A DNA stretch of 64,000 nucleotides from Rhizorhapis suberifaciens (GCF_014200045.1 NZ_JACHOV010000003.1:80001-144000), one strand, 5' to 3'; numbered from the stretch's first letter, positions 18,113-27,523 are shown. Notes: a model not told the origin generated them from the sequence alone. Made by a program: numbers and translations.

Positions 18113-18523
18113 TCAGGCCGATACCCTTTCGGCGGGCAAGGTCTTGCGCAATATTCGCCGTGCGATCTTCCAACGTCCATCGATCTTCACATATTGATCC
18201 TCATATCGGACGTGATTTCGCTCCCGCTCGCCTGTCTTCATCATGTGGTCGACAAAGGCGAAAATGACCCCCGATGCGCTGTCGGCGGTGAGATCCCTTA
18301 TGACCAGATTGGCCATGAGGTGCGTGACATGCTGCACCGTATCGGCCAGCGACCGCCCATATCCGCGTATGGCTTCGTGGCCCACGAACAGGCCGCTATC
18401 GAATTCCCGTTCGTCGAAATAGGCGTCAGAAGTGAAGACGTCGACCCACTCGTCGATCTGAAACAAATCGATATGCAATGCATAAAGATGCGTTAGCTGC
18501 TGAATTTCCTGATAGTCGTTCAT
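18113..18523 (-). CDS. SnoaL-like/NTF2-fold protein
   Basis: A 136-residue protein of the NTF2-like fold, recognisable by the start MNDYQEIQQLTHLYALHID, the HVTHLMANLVIRDLTADSA strand pair and the end YVKIDGRWKIARRILR. Members include polyketide cyclases, ketosteroid isomerase-like enzymes and ring-hydroxylase small subunits; the sequence does not say which. ATG at 18523 follows AGGAGGTC by about 7 bases, an excellent site. It is the last gene of the leftward catabolic operon. Past its TGA the same frame stays open for 43 further codons of coding-like sequence. Confidence 0.8.
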   Translation of the reverse strand: MNDYQEIQQLTHLYALHIDLFQIDEWVDVFTSDAYFDEREFDSGLFVGHEAIRGYGRSLADTVQHVTHLMANLVIRDLTADSASGVIFAFVDHMMKTGERERNHVRYEDQYVKIDGRWKIARRILRKTLPAERVSA

Positions 18524-18579
18524 CTCATTTTGACCTCCTGCCCGCATCAGCCAACCTTCACACCCACCTCGAAGTTCTA

Positions 18580-19425
18580 TCAATCAGCAGGCGAGAAGGT
18601 CCGCGCGAAAACAGCGTCAAGTTCCTGATCGGACATGCTGCTGGCCATTGCATAAAATTGCTCAGCGTCGGGACCTGCGAGATAGCGAGGCGCCGGTTTC
18701 TCCGCATCCAGCGCTTCCACAATCACTTCCGCGATCTTTTCGGGCGGCGAATAGTCTTCGTGATAGCCGGTGGCCACAACCTTGTGGAACTGGCGATAGA
18801 GACCGCCGTAGAGCGCTTCCTCGTCCGGCGAAAGCTTTGCGGTACGCTCTTCGACATCGCGCAGTTGGTTGAGCGTCATCGTCGTCTTGACGCCACCCGG
18901 CTGGACCAGGACGACATCGACACCAGAGTTCATCGTCTCGCGCCGCATCGAGTCCGCCAGGCCTTCGAGCGCGTGCTTGGAAGCCGAATAATTTCCAAGG
19001 AACGGCATCGCGACCTGCCCGCCGATAGAGCTGATCATGATCAGACGGCCGCTCGTGCGGCGAAGCATCGGCATGACCGCCTGATAGATGGCCAGACAGC
19101 CGACGCAGTTCACCTCCATCACGCGCCGCAGCTGCGTGATCGGTGTGGTTTCGAGCGGGCCGGCAACCGACAGGCCCGCGCACACGATCACGGCGTCGAG
19201 TTCGCCAGTCGTCGCCAGAACCGAGGGCATCGCCGCAAGCAGTTCCTCGGAGCGGCCGAGGTCGAGCAGGCTGATCGATGCGAGACCCGGATTCTGTTCC
19301 TTTGCCGCTGTCGCTTCAGCATCATTGAGCACGGTCCCATGGACGCGATCGCCCCGCTGAAGAAGCGCACGCACCGTCGCCGAGCCGCTGCCTCCCGCTG
19401 CCCCTACGGCCAGAACATTCTTCAT
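18580..19425 (-). CDS. Classical short-chain dehydrogenase/reductase
   Basis: A 281-residue NAD(P)-dependent SDR. The nucleotide site is GAAGGSG at residues 8-14. The catalytic set is S132/S133, Y146 and K150 (YSASK), with N106 completing it. The usual NNAG is replaced by CAG at residues 82-84. An AGGAGG ribosome site precedes the ATG. It oxidises an alcohol or reduces a ketone on an unknown substrate. It sits between the LLM flavoenzyme and the SnoaL-like gene in the operon with 48-56 base gaps, so it probably acts on an intermediate of the same pathway. Confidence 0.88.
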   Translation of the reverse strand: MKNVLAVGAAGGSGSATVRALLQRGDRVHGTVLNDAEATAAKEQNPGLASISLLDLGRSEELLAAMPSVLATTGELDAVIVCAGLSVAGPLETTPITQLRRVMEVNCVGCLAIYQAVMPMLRRTSGRLIMISSIGGQVAMPFLGNYSASKHALEGLADSMRRETMNSGVDVVLVQPGGVKTTMTLNQLRDVEERTAKLSPDEEALYGGLYRQFHKVVATGYHEDYSPPEKIAEVIVEALDAEKPAPRYLAGPDAEQFYAMASSMSDQELDAVFARTFSPAD

Positions 19426-19473
19426 GATGGCCTCCTCTCTATCAATCCTGGAACCTGGAATTCGCCTGCGCGC

Positions 19474-20373
19474 TCAGCGCAGCAGGCCGGTGAGAGCGGA
19501 AAGGCCATCCCAATCCGCATCAACATCCCTCTCGCCCCCGACAGGTTCTCCCTCAGCGGCACGGATGGGATTGATGACGACGCGCGATGCTCCGGCCGCG
19601 GCATATTCCTCTACCCGCGCCTTGATCTTCTCGGGGCTACCCCAGGCGACGATCGCATCCATCAGCCGATCGCTGCCGCCATTTTTGAAGTCCGCATCGT
19701 TGAAGCCGATCTTCGAATAAGCGGCCTGATAGTAAGGAATCGTGATGTAGAACATCATGAACGCCCGAGCAATCCGGCGCGCCTCATCGGCATTTTCGTT
19801 CAGGATCACGGGGAAATTGGCGGTGACCTCAAGGTCTGGTCCGACATGGGCGCGCGCCTGACGCACATTTTCCGCCGGCAGAATCCAGGTGAAGATGCCG
19901 CTGGCATGCTTCATTGCCAGATTCTGAAGTCCGGGCGCATGAGCCGCCATATGGAGAGGAGCAAGTTGCGCCGGCTTCGGGTGGGCGAGTTGAACCTGCT
20001 CCATATCCTCCAGATAGGTCGTCATCTTCTTCACGGGAGGCATCCACTGCCCCTTGCGCATGCTGACGATCGTCTCGTTGGACGCACCCATTCCCATCAG
20101 GAAGCGGCCGGGATAATATTCGGACAATGTCTCGCGCGCCTGAACAGCCGCCATCGCATCGCGGCTGTAGACGGTGGCGACGCCGGTCCCGACCTTCAGG
20201 GTTTTCGTGCTGCCGAGAATGAAAGACGCGGCAAGATAGGGGTCGCGGCTGAAGGAATCGAGCAGCCATACACTTTCATAACCCAACGCCTCGACCGATA
20301 CGGCCAGTTTTGCAAGCGCCTCTGCCTGCAGATCGTAGGCGTGCTGATTAAGGAGAACTCCGATCAGTGGCAT
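19474..20373 (-). CDS. LLM-class (luciferase-like) flavin-dependent oxidoreductase
   Basis: A 299-residue TIM-barrel of the bacterial luciferase-like superfamily. The frame shows LVSVEALGYESVWLLDS-type opening (here LAVSVEALGYESVWLLD), then TLKVGTGVATVYSRDAMAAVQ and YPGRFLMGMGASN, which are family hallmarks. A C-terminal GSPEKIKARVEEYAAAGASRVVINP block is also typical. Members use FMNH2 or F420 to oxygenate or reduce substrates, including type II Baeyer-Villiger oxidation of cyclic ketones. The cofactor cannot be decided here. The gene follows the TonB receptor with a stable hairpin between. Confidence 0.85.
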   Translation of the reverse strand: MPLIGVLLNQHAYDLQAEALAKLAVSVEALGYESVWLLDSFSRDPYLAASFILGSTKTLKVGTGVATVYSRDAMAAVQARETLSEYYPGRFLMGMGASNETIVSMRKGQWMPPVKKMTTYLEDMEQVQLAHPKPAQLAPLHMAAHAPGLQNLAMKHASGIFTWILPAENVRQARAHVGPDLEVTANFPVILNENADEARRIARAFMMFYITIPYYQAAYSKIGFNDADFKNGGSDRLMDAIVAWGSPEKIKARVEEYAAAGASRVVINPIRAAEGEPVGGERDVDADWDGLSALTGLLR

Positions 20374-20435
20374 GGATAGCTCCGATATACTGGGATGAAA
20401 TGATGGCTCTACGCATTTCTCGGGGTTCGGGAAGC

Positions 20436-20480
20436 GACGGGGCGGTGGAGCCGGGCAGCGCCGGTATTCGCCGCCCCGTC
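20436..20480 (-). promoter_or_regulatory. Intercistronic hairpin between TonB receptor and LLM genes
   Basis: Perfect 10-bp arms, GACGGGGCGG at 20436-20445 and CCGCCCCGTC at 20471-20480, flank a 25-base loop that itself contains CCGG twice. It starts 5 bases past the receptor stop on the transcribed strand. No T tract follows, so it is more likely an mRNA-stabilising or Rho-related element than an intrinsic terminator. Confidence 0.65.
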
Positions 20481-20485
20481 ATCAT

Positions 20486-22732
20486 TCAGAACCGATATTC
20501 CGCGCGAACGCCGTAAGTCCGTGGCTTTGCGGCATTGAAGTTCACGCCATAAGGCTGTCCGGTGGTGCGGTTGACGGCATATTGCTTGTCGAACGCGTTA
20601 TCCAGATAGAAGCCCAGACGCAGTTGCTCACCCGGCGGGCTGACATAGCCTGAGAAGTTCGCGACGACATAATCGTCTTCCTGATCATATTTCAGATCGC
20701 CGCCGGCTCCCGGCCAGAACAGGAAGCGCGAACGGTATTGCGCGACCCCCGCCAAGTTCGCGGTCCAGCTTCCAATATCGAACGTATAGCTGGCGTTGAG
20801 CGAAGCGGTCAGGCGTGGCGCGTGTGGAACGCGGCTGCCCGACAGATCCGCTGCGCACTGATACAGCGTCGCGTTCGGGAAAAGCACATTGGACGCGCCC
20901 GCCGGATCGAAGCAGATCTGCGACGCCACGGGATAGCTTACATATTCGGCGTGCAGATAGCCGATCGAGCTACCGACAACCAGGCCTTCCATCGGATCGC
21001 CATTGATCTCAAGCTCGGCGCCATAACCTTCGGCGGCACCGACATTCTCGGTTTTCGTGCCCGACCCGGTGGCATCGATGGTCTGCTGCTGAAGGCCCTT
21101 GTTCTTGTAGTAGAAGACTGCAAGGCTGGTCCGCAGCTTTCCGCCGAACATCGAATTCTTGATGCCGACTTCGTGGTTGAAGACCTTCTCGGGATCGACC
21201 GATTCGCCGGGGAATGGTGAGGGAGTAGAGAAGCCGCCCGCCTTGAAGCCGCGCGTAAAGCTATAGTAGATGTTGGTGGGACCATTGTCCCAGGCGAGGA
21301 CGAAGCGCGGCGTAAAGGCCCGGAACGAGGCGGAGCCGGTGAAGCTCGCCGGCGCGCCGAAAAGCCCGAAGCCGGCGCTGTTGTTCACGGAGATGTCGCG
21401 CTTGTCATAGGTGTAGCGCCCGCCGGCCGTCACCTTGATCTGGTCGGTCAGCTCATAGGTGCCCTCGACAAAGGCGGACACGGATTCGGTCTTCACACTG
21501 TTATTGTTCCGTGGATAGGTCCCGGTTGCCGCCACCGCGAAATCATAGGCCGAACCGGTCAGCGAGAAGTCGATGAAGCTCTTGTCATAGAAATAGTTCA
21601 CGCCAAACAGATAGTTGAACGGGCCATCCAGATTGGACGTCAGCTGAAACTCTTGCGAATAAGCCTTGCCGCCATTGCGATGGACGGTGAAGTTGAAGAC
21701 GGGACTGGGCGTGAAATCATTGTCCGCGTTCTGGCGGCTGATGTTGTTCAAATAGGTGGTGGTGCTGGTCAGGTCGAACTGGCCCAGGCTGAGGCCGATG
21801 CGCAAGTCGGACCGGAACATGCGGTTATAATAAGGTCCCGTATCGTTCTGGACCGCCTCGTAGAAACCAGGCGCGGTCTGCCCGGTTGATAGGCACACAT
21901 AGCAAGAGGGCGCACCCAGGCCTAGGGCGTCATTGTAGGTGCGCGCGTTGCTGCGCTGCCATTCAACGCCGCCGGTGATGCTCAGGACATCGCTGGGGTC
22001 CCATTTGAACCGGCCGCGCGCGGTATAGTTGTTCGTCGCGGCCAGCTTCGTGCCGTCGATGTTGGTGATATAGCCGTCTTCTTTCTTGTAACGGCCCGCG
22101 AGGCGAACGCTCAGCGTGTCCGACACCGGCACGTTCAGCATTCCGTCGACCTGCTTATGATCGAAGCGGCCATATTCGGCCAGAATCCGGCCCTCGAGCT
22201 TATCCGTAGGGGCCGCGCTGTTGACCCGGACGACACCGCCGGTGGCGTTTCTGCCGTACAAGGTCCCCTGCGGACCGCGCAGCACCTCGATGGTGCCGGG
22301 GTCGACGATGTCGAGCAGCGAGTTCACGCCGCCCGCCCTCGGAATATACCCGCCGTCCATATAGATTGCGATCGACGATTCCAGCCCGGGCGTAGCGTAT
22401 TGCACGCCAACGCCACGAATGAACAGCGCCAGGAAGCCGCTGGCCACCGTGAAATCGGTGCCCGGCATGGCCAGGGTAACGTCACGCATGTTGCGTAGGC
22501 CGAGTTGGGTCGCAGCCTCGGCGGACACCGCAGTGATCGCAAGAGGGACATCCTGCAGACGCTCGGAACGGCGTTGCGCGGTCACGATGATATCTCCGGT
22601 CGTCTCGACCGGTTCCGCTGTTGGCGAGGTCTCGGTCGCCGGCACCTCCTGCGCATGGGCGGACATAGTCGCCGCAGCGAACAGCAGGCCAGACGCCCCA
22701 CAACAGAGCGCGCTTCTCAATTTCATCTTCAT
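20486..22732 (-). CDS. TonB-dependent outer-membrane receptor
   Basis: A 748-residue gated porin. The signal peptide runs to about residue 27 (MSAHA). The plug domain follows, opening with DIIVTAQRRSERLQDVPLAI and including IEVLRGPQGTLYGRNATGGVV near residue 140. A 22-strand barrel ends in the outer-membrane signal YGVRAEYRF with terminal Phe. No N-terminal sigma-regulator extension is present. It would import a large or scarce substrate using TonB energy. In sphingomonads such receptors often travel with catabolic genes; here it is fifth in the operon. ATG at 22732 follows AAGGGGA; a second Met at residue 3 is an alternative. Confidence 0.93.
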   Translation of the reverse strand: MKMKLRSALCCGASGLLFAAATMSAHAQEVPATETSPTAEPVETTGDIIVTAQRRSERLQDVPLAITAVSAEAATQLGLRNMRDVTLAMPGTDFTVASGFLALFIRGVGVQYATPGLESSIAIYMDGGYIPRAGGVNSLLDIVDPGTIEVLRGPQGTLYGRNATGGVVRVNSAAPTDKLEGRILAEYGRFDHKQVDGMLNVPVSDTLSVRLAGRYKKEDGYITNIDGTKLAATNNYTARGRFKWDPSDVLSITGGVEWQRSNARTYNDALGLGAPSCYVCLSTGQTAPGFYEAVQNDTGPYYNRMFRSDLRIGLSLGQFDLTSTTTYLNNISRQNADNDFTPSPVFNFTVHRNGGKAYSQEFQLTSNLDGPFNYLFGVNYFYDKSFIDFSLTGSAYDFAVAATGTYPRNNNSVKTESVSAFVEGTYELTDQIKVTAGGRYTYDKRDISVNNSAGFGLFGAPASFTGSASFRAFTPRFVLAWDNGPTNIYYSFTRGFKAGGFSTPSPFPGESVDPEKVFNHEVGIKNSMFGGKLRTSLAVFYYKNKGLQQQTIDATGSGTKTENVGAAEGYGAELEINGDPMEGLVVGSSIGYLHAEYVSYPVASQICFDPAGASNVLFPNATLYQCAADLSGSRVPHAPRLTASLNASYTFDIGSWTANLAGVAQYRSRFLFWPGAGGDLKYDQEDDYVVANFSGYVSPPGEQLRLGFYLDNAFDKQYAVNRTTGQPYGVNFNAAKPRTYGVRAEYRF

Positions 22733-22883
22733 AGACGTCCCCTTTTCTTCAAGTTTCCAGCTACGGCGCCGTTCTCGACGCCCTATCTGCTCCACACCGA
22801 CCGACTTTTTTGTGCCTTAGGATGGTCAGTAATATGGGTACTACATACTAACGCCGGATTGGCGATGGTTCTAGTTTTTTTGC

Positions 22884-23279
22884 TCACAGCATCTCGCCGT
22901 TCAGGCCTGGGCCGAAAAACTCGTCCGCAACCCCTTCAACCGTAGCCGCACGGTCGCAGAAGCGCTCCTCGTCCTCGGTGATGATGCGCTGGAATTCGGG
23001 GTCTTGGCCAATCCTGACAAGTTCCTCCAACGCCTGTTCATCCTTGATCGTATAGATGGCGATCGCGTCGTAGCGGGTGCCGCCTTCGTAGCCCGCATCC
23101 GCGTCGGCTCGCCCATGATAGAGATTGTTCAGGTTCTGCGGATAATATCGCCTGAAATCCTGGATGAGATGCCCAATCCGTTCTCCACAAAGCGGAACAT
23201 GGACGTTTTCATAGTGATTGCGAAAATCCTCGAACGACATTCCTTCTTTCTTCTTTATAAAAAGAATCATTTTCTTCAT
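22884..23279 (-). CDS. EthD-domain protein
   Basis: A 131-residue dimeric alpha-beta barrel type protein. The opening MKKMILFIKKKEGMSFEDFRNHYENVHVPL is the EthD signature, with the conserved H in NVHVP. The middle RYDAIAIYTIKDEQALEEL and the end VADEFFGPG fit the ferredoxin-like fold. EthD was first seen with a P450 system for ether degradation, and relatives act in aromatic and polyketide pathways, often as decarboxylases or cyclases. ATG at 23279 follows GGAG by 7 bases. It lies between the NmrA-like gene and the TonB receptor in the operon. Confidence 0.85.
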   Translation of the reverse strand: MKKMILFIKKKEGMSFEDFRNHYENVHVPLCGERIGHLIQDFRRYYPQNLNNLYHGRADADAGYEGGTRYDAIAIYTIKDEQALEELVRIGQDPEFQRIITEDEERFCDRAATVEGVADEFFGPGLNGEML

Positions 23280-23325
23280 GATGAACTCCGTCAAAATCGA
23301 TTACTGGTTCCGCTGACGTCGATTT

Positions 23326-24267
23326 TCACCCCGACGGGGAACCGACCGCTTCCGCCTCGCGCGACCAGTCCTGTCGAGCCGCCCATTCCCGCAGCGTGAT
23401 CATGCGGATCGGAATCTCCTCGATCACCGGTTTCATATCGACCTCAAAAGGCCTGTGGGGCGATTCATTGTTGAAGGTATAGAAGCTTCCCATCGCTTCC
23501 GCGTAGACTTCACGCGGCATGAGATCGGAAAGACCTACTTCGCCATGGACCCGCGCGCCCCAGTCATACGGATCTTCATATTCATAGGTGATCGGGCGCC
23601 CGAGAACCTCGGACATGATCTGAACCACCTCCTCAACCGCAAGGGTTTCCGGTCCCCCGATAGCGATGCGTCGACCGACGAGGTCATCCCGCGCCAGAGC
23701 CGCCACCATGAATTTCGCGACATCGTCCATCGAGATCCAATTCGCCAACATACCGGGCCGCTGGCAGTAGCGATAAAGACCGTGATTGACCAAGTTAGGC
23801 TTGGCGAAACGCGTCAGCAGATTGTCCATGAAGAGCACGGGGCGGAAGATGGTCACGTCAAGGCCCGACTTGGCGATGATATTCTCCAGACCCAGAACCC
23901 CATCGTAAAAGGGCTCGCCGCATGGCTCATCCGGGGCCCACATCATGGAGTTGTGGATGATCCGGCGCACGCCCGCCTGCTTTGCCGCCTCGACAAGGTT
24001 TTGCGCATATTGGGGAGACTTCTCGCCCGCGAGCGAAGGGATAGCGCTCAAAATAGCGTCGGTTCCGGCGAAGGCAGCCTGCAACGCGTCGACGTCCAAA
24101 AAATCCGCGCTGACGACTTCCGTGCCGCGAAACTCGTCCCGCATGAAGATGTCGCGATTTCGCGAGATCGCGCGGGGAGAATGGCCCTGGGCGAGCAGTT
24201 CGCGAATCTCGGCCTGTCCCATGCGGCTGCTCGCACACAATACCGCTACAGTCTTTCTTCCGGTCAT
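23326..24267 (-). CDS. NmrA-like atypical SDR, NAD(P)-binding protein
   Basis: A 313-residue extended Rossmann protein. The N-terminal strand VAVLCASSRMGQAEIRELL carries a variant of the glycine motif. The segment SADFLDVDALQAAFAGTDAILSAIPS and the later GLDVTIFRPVLFMDNLL match the NmrA/isoflavone-reductase branch. The classical YxxxK is absent from its usual position. Family members range from redox sensors to reductases such as ethers or lignan-type reductases. In this operon a reductase role is inferred. It overlaps no neighbour and lies 37 bases after the flavoenzyme gene. Confidence 0.82.
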   Translation of the reverse strand: MTGRKTVAVLCASSRMGQAEIRELLAQGHSPRAISRNRDIFMRDEFRGTEVVSADFLDVDALQAAFAGTDAILSAIPSLAGEKSPQYAQNLVEAAKQAGVRRIIHNSMMWAPDEPCGEPFYDGVLGLENIIAKSGLDVTIFRPVLFMDNLLTRFAKPNLVNHGLYRYCQRPGMLANWISMDDVAKFMVAALARDDLVGRRIAIGGPETLAVEEVVQIMSEVLGRPITYEYEDPYDWGARVHGEVGLSDLMPREVYAEAMGSFYTFNNESPHRPFEVDMKPVIEEIPIRMITLREWAARQDWSREAEAVGSPSG

Positions 24268-24304
24268 TTCTCAATTTCTCCCCTTGGGTTCAACAGGGCC
24301 ACCA

Positions 24305-26275
24305 TCAGACCGTCGCACCGGCAAGATAGCCTTCGCGGATCGCAGTCTGCAGATAGCGGGGCGAACTGGCGTCGCCGACAAGGTGCAGGTGCGCGATTCG
24401 CCCCAACAACCCGTCATATATGTCGCGATTCTGACGATTGCTGGACACGAGTATCACCGTGTCCGCCGCCAGCTCGGTCGAATCCTGCAGCGTGGCCTGC
24501 AGATGCGCGGGTCCCACTATGACCCGCCCTTCCTCGATAGCGATGCCGCGCGTCCGGATCATGAAACGGAAAGGCTTGCCCTGCATCCGCTGCAGAAAAG
24601 GCTCGAGCATCAGCGTTGCCCAAACATGGGGCGCAATCTCGCGCTTGGGCGTCACATAGGTGACTTCAAGGCCCTGGCTGACCAGAAACTCTGCCGAGCC
24701 AAGGCCTTCATAATGACCAACATCATCGATCACGACGGCCGTCCGCCCGAGATTGGCGGGCGTCATCATGAAAAGCTCGGTCGATGAAATGACGCCGCGC
24801 CGTTCCACGCCCTTGATCGGCTCGCCCGGGTGGGAGATCTGCATGCCGTCCATCCGCTCCATCGCGCCGGTGGCGACGATGACCGCATCGGGGTCGGTGG
24901 CAAGAACGTCTTCGGCGTCAACATAAGTGCTGAGCTGGACATCCACCCCCAAGCGGTACACCTCTTCTTCGAGCCAGGTGACAATGTCGATCATCTGATG
25001 CCGCGTGGGCGCCTTGGCCGCAGCGCGCATGGAGCCGCCGAGATGGGAATTGGCCTCCATCAGCGTGACCTTGTGGCCGCGCAGCGCCGCCACACGGGCA
25101 GCCTCCAGACCCGCCGGCCCGCCGCCCACAACGACGATATGGCCTGGTTCCGGTGCAGGTTGCAGCAGATGGTCGCCGCGTTCGAGCTCATGCCCGGCGC
25201 CCGCATTGACCGCGCATTCGATCGGCAGGCCATATATCTGCTTGGTCACGCACGCCTGATTGCAGGCGATACAAGGGCGCACCCTGTCCGCCTCACCGGC
25301 CAGGCTCTTGGTCACCAGATATGGATCGGCGATCGTCGCCCGAACAAGACCCACCATGTCCGCATCACCCGCACGGATGACCTGGTCACATTCCTCCAGC
25401 GTCCGGAATCGACCCGTGACCAGCGTCGGCAGCTGGACGTGATGGGTGATCGGAATGCCGTAAGGCAATTCGTAGCCGACGGGCTCGTTCATGCCGCCGA
25501 TCATCTTGTCGTTGCGATTGTAGCTGCCGACCGACAAGTTCACATAGTCGATGAGCGCCTCGGCCTCGAGCATATGCGTCAGCTTGAGATAGTCCTCAAT
25601 GCTGAGGCCATTTTCGATAAGATCGGTACCGACGCGAATCCCGACGACGAAGTCCCTCGAAACCGCATTCCGGATCGCCCGCATCAGTTCCATGATGAAG
25701 CGGGCGCGGTTCTCAAAGCTGCCGCCATATTCGTCTTCGCGCTTGTTGCTGTTGGGAGAGAAGAACTGAGCCGGCAGATAGCCGTGCGCGCCATGTATAT
25801 CGACGCCATCCAGGCCATATTGCTCCATACGGCGCGCGCAATCCGCATAGGCGCCGACGATCTCATCGATCATGTCCTTGGTCATGGGCGTGGGAACGAC
25901 GCCGTTCGCGACATTGGGAATGTCGGACGCGCTCCACGGCGGCGAACCGTCGTGCGGGCCAAAAGCGGCGCCGGCGTGCCAGAGCTGTTGGAACACCGCC
26001 GTCCCGTGTCGTTTGATCCGCTCAGCAAACGCGCGCATGCCGTCTTCGATCTCGGGTTTATATATATCGAGGTTGAATGCCGTTGAAGGGTGCACCGAAC
26101 CGACTTCGCTGATGATCAGTCCCACGCCGCCACGCGCGCGCTCCTCGTGATAGGCGATCAGCGCATCAGTCATCGCGCCCCAACCGATGCCCGTGCCATG
26201 GGCCGGCCGGAACGTCCGGTTCTTCACTTCAAGATTGCCGAGCCGGATCGGCTTGTCTACATGGGTATAGCTCAC
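24305..26275 (-). CDS. Old Yellow Enzyme-type oxidoreductase with Fe-S and FAD domains (2,4-dienoyl-CoA reductase family)
   Basis: A 656-residue three-part enzyme. Residues 1 to about 335 form an FMN TIM barrel, with QLWHAGAAFG and GVDIHGAHGYLPAQFFSP. A 4Fe-4S ligand set follows in RPCIACNQAC, spaced C-x2-C-x3-C-x11-C. The C-terminal half holds FAD- and NAD(P)H-binding folds (VVVGGGPAGLEAARVAA near residue 385). The architecture is that of FadH, trimethylamine dehydrogenase and enoate reductases, which reduce an activated C=C bond. In this cluster it probably reduces an enone or dienoyl intermediate. Length is normal for the family. Confidence 0.92.
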   Translation of the reverse strand: MSYTHVDKPIRLGNLEVKNRTFRPAHGTGIGWGAMTDALIAYHEERARGGVGLIISEVGSVHPSTAFNLDIYKPEIEDGMRAFAERIKRHGTAVFQQLWHAGAAFGPHDGSPPWSASDIPNVANGVVPTPMTKDMIDEIVGAYADCARRMEQYGLDGVDIHGAHGYLPAQFFSPNSNKREDEYGGSFENRARFIMELMRAIRNAVSRDFVVGIRVGTDLIENGLSIEDYLKLTHMLEAEALIDYVNLSVGSYNRNDKMIGGMNEPVGYELPYGIPITHHVQLPTLVTGRFRTLEECDQVIRAGDADMVGLVRATIADPYLVTKSLAGEADRVRPCIACNQACVTKQIYGLPIECAVNAGAGHELERGDHLLQPAPEPGHIVVVGGGPAGLEAARVAALRGHKVTLMEANSHLGGSMRAAAKAPTRHQMIDIVTWLEEEVYRLGVDVQLSTYVDAEDVLATDPDAVIVATGAMERMDGMQISHPGEPIKGVERRGVISSTELFMMTPANLGRTAVVIDDVGHYEGLGSAEFLVSQGLEVTYVTPKREIAPHVWATLMLEPFLQRMQGKPFRFMIRTRGIAIEEGRVIVGPAHLQATLQDSTELAADTVILVSSNRQNRDIYDGLLGRIAHLHLVGDASSPRYLQTAIREGYLAGATV

Positions 26276-26359
26276 CGGTTGATCTCCATAATTCCCACGA
26301 TTGTCACGAAGGTCGCGACGCGCGCGCGTGGCTTCTCCGCGACATCATGTCATGCCTGC

Positions 26360-27112
26360 CTAAGCCGAATAGGCGCCGTCGATCGCCAATGTCGCGCCCG
26401 TGATATAGGCTGCGTCGGGACTGGCGAGGAATGTCACCAAGGCGCTGATCTCGCTCAATTCCCCGAAACGCTTCAGCGGAATGGCGGCGCTGATACGCGC
26501 CTTTTCGCTTTCGGGCATGCCGTGCGCCATTTCGGTGTTCATCATGCCTGACTGGATGACATTGACCGTGATCTTGCGTGGGGCAAGGTCATGGGCGGCG
26601 CCACGGCTGTAGCCGGCGACCGCCGCCTTGCTGCCACAATAGTCGGCAGCCGTCGGCATGCCGGCACGGCTGCCGCTGCCGGAACCTATGGTTATGATGC
26701 GCCCCTCGTCGGCCATGACATGCGCAGCTGCGCGGATCGTGGCGACGACACCCAACGTGTTGACGGCCCAGATGCGGTCGAGCTCGCTATAATCATGCGC
26801 TTCGCCCAAGCGCTGCAGATGCGCAAGGCCGGCATTATTGACCAGTATATCTAGCCGACCGAATGCCTCCACCACGTCGTCGACAAGCTGCTGCGCAGCA
26901 CTGGGGTCACCCTGGTCCGCTTGAAAAGCTTTGGCGCGCACGCCTTGCCGCTCCAATTCGGTGACGATTGCCTCCGCCTCGGCTGCTGACGAATGATAGC
27001 TGAACGCAACGCTCGCGCCTTTGGCAGCCAGTGCGAATACCACCGCCTTGCCAATACCGCGTGTTCCGCCAGTCACCAGGGCGCACTTCCCCTCCAACTC
27101 TCTTTCGTTCAT
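26360..27112 (-). CDS. SDR family oxidoreductase, FabG-like
   Basis: A 250-residue classical SDR. TGGTRGIG at residues 14-21 binds NAD(P), NNAG is at 92-95, N118 is present, and the catalytic Y158 and K162 appear as YCGSK. The C-terminus ends TGATLAIDGAYSA as in FabG-like enzymes. It is the first gene of the leftward operon, downstream of the putative operator pair at 27307-27348, so its transcript should carry the whole cluster. Substrate unknown; oxidation of a hydroxyl or reduction of a keto group in the pathway is inferred. Confidence 0.9.
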   Translation of the reverse strand: MNERELEGKCALVTGGTRGIGKAVVFALAAKGASVAFSYHSSAAEAEAIVTELERQGVRAKAFQADQGDPSAAQQLVDDVVEAFGRLDILVNNAGLAHLQRLGEAHDYSELDRIWAVNTLGVVATIRAAAHVMADEGRIITIGSGSGSRAGMPTAADYCGSKAAVAGYSRGAAHDLAPRKITVNVIQSGMMNTEMAHGMPESEKARISAAIPLKRFGELSEISALVTFLASPDAAYITGATLAIDGAYSA

Positions 27113-27523
27113 CCTCTCACTTTCATTAAGAAGCTTCGGCTGTCGGTAACCGGCAGCGGACTCCGTACGTGTCGGTAGATCTCCTTACTGTCGTGCCGAG
27201 CTCATGCATGCACACTCCCGGCTGACAGGACTTGTACTAGAGCATGAGCCCTTCCCTCATGCCATCCTTCGAACATTTTGTCTGCGCTTACCGAATGTTT
27301 TCGCTATTAAGGTAATCGCCTTAAACGCACGCTAAGGCAACTGCCTGAATGAGTCAAGGCGAGGAAATGAACTTACACTGGGTGGAGGCGCGGACCCATT
27401 TGTCATCACGCCGACAGCGCCATTCTATTCCTGCAAGGGCTGGCCATCATGACAGACATCCGCACGCCGGTCCTTAATATCACACGCCACGCTCCCGGAT
27501 GCGGGGCGGACGGCTCGACCGGA
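27113..27523. other. 411-base regulatory gap between SDR operon and TetR gene
   Basis: No gene is seen. The stretch is less GC-rich around 27280-27330 than its surroundings and holds two spaced inverted repeats (27307-27324 and 27333-27348), described separately. The promoter of the leftward operon should lie here, but no clear -35/-10 pair could be chosen by eye. Confidence 0.5.
27307..27348. promoter_or_regulatory. Pair of inverted repeats, candidate TetR operator
   Basis: TTAAGG-TAATCG-CCTTAA (27307-27324) is a perfect 6-6-6 palindrome. A second, imperfect copy, TAAGG-CAACTG-CCTGA (27333-27348), starts 25 bases on. Both share TAAGG-N6-CCT. Tandem palindromes upstream of a TetR-controlled operon are the usual arrangement. 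Binding is inferred. Confidence 0.55.

Noticed and set aside
18478-20379. A 633-codon frame on the plus strand
   Set aside because: It is the mirror of the SDR and LLM genes in GC-rich DNA. It has no family features, while both opposite frames have clear motifs.
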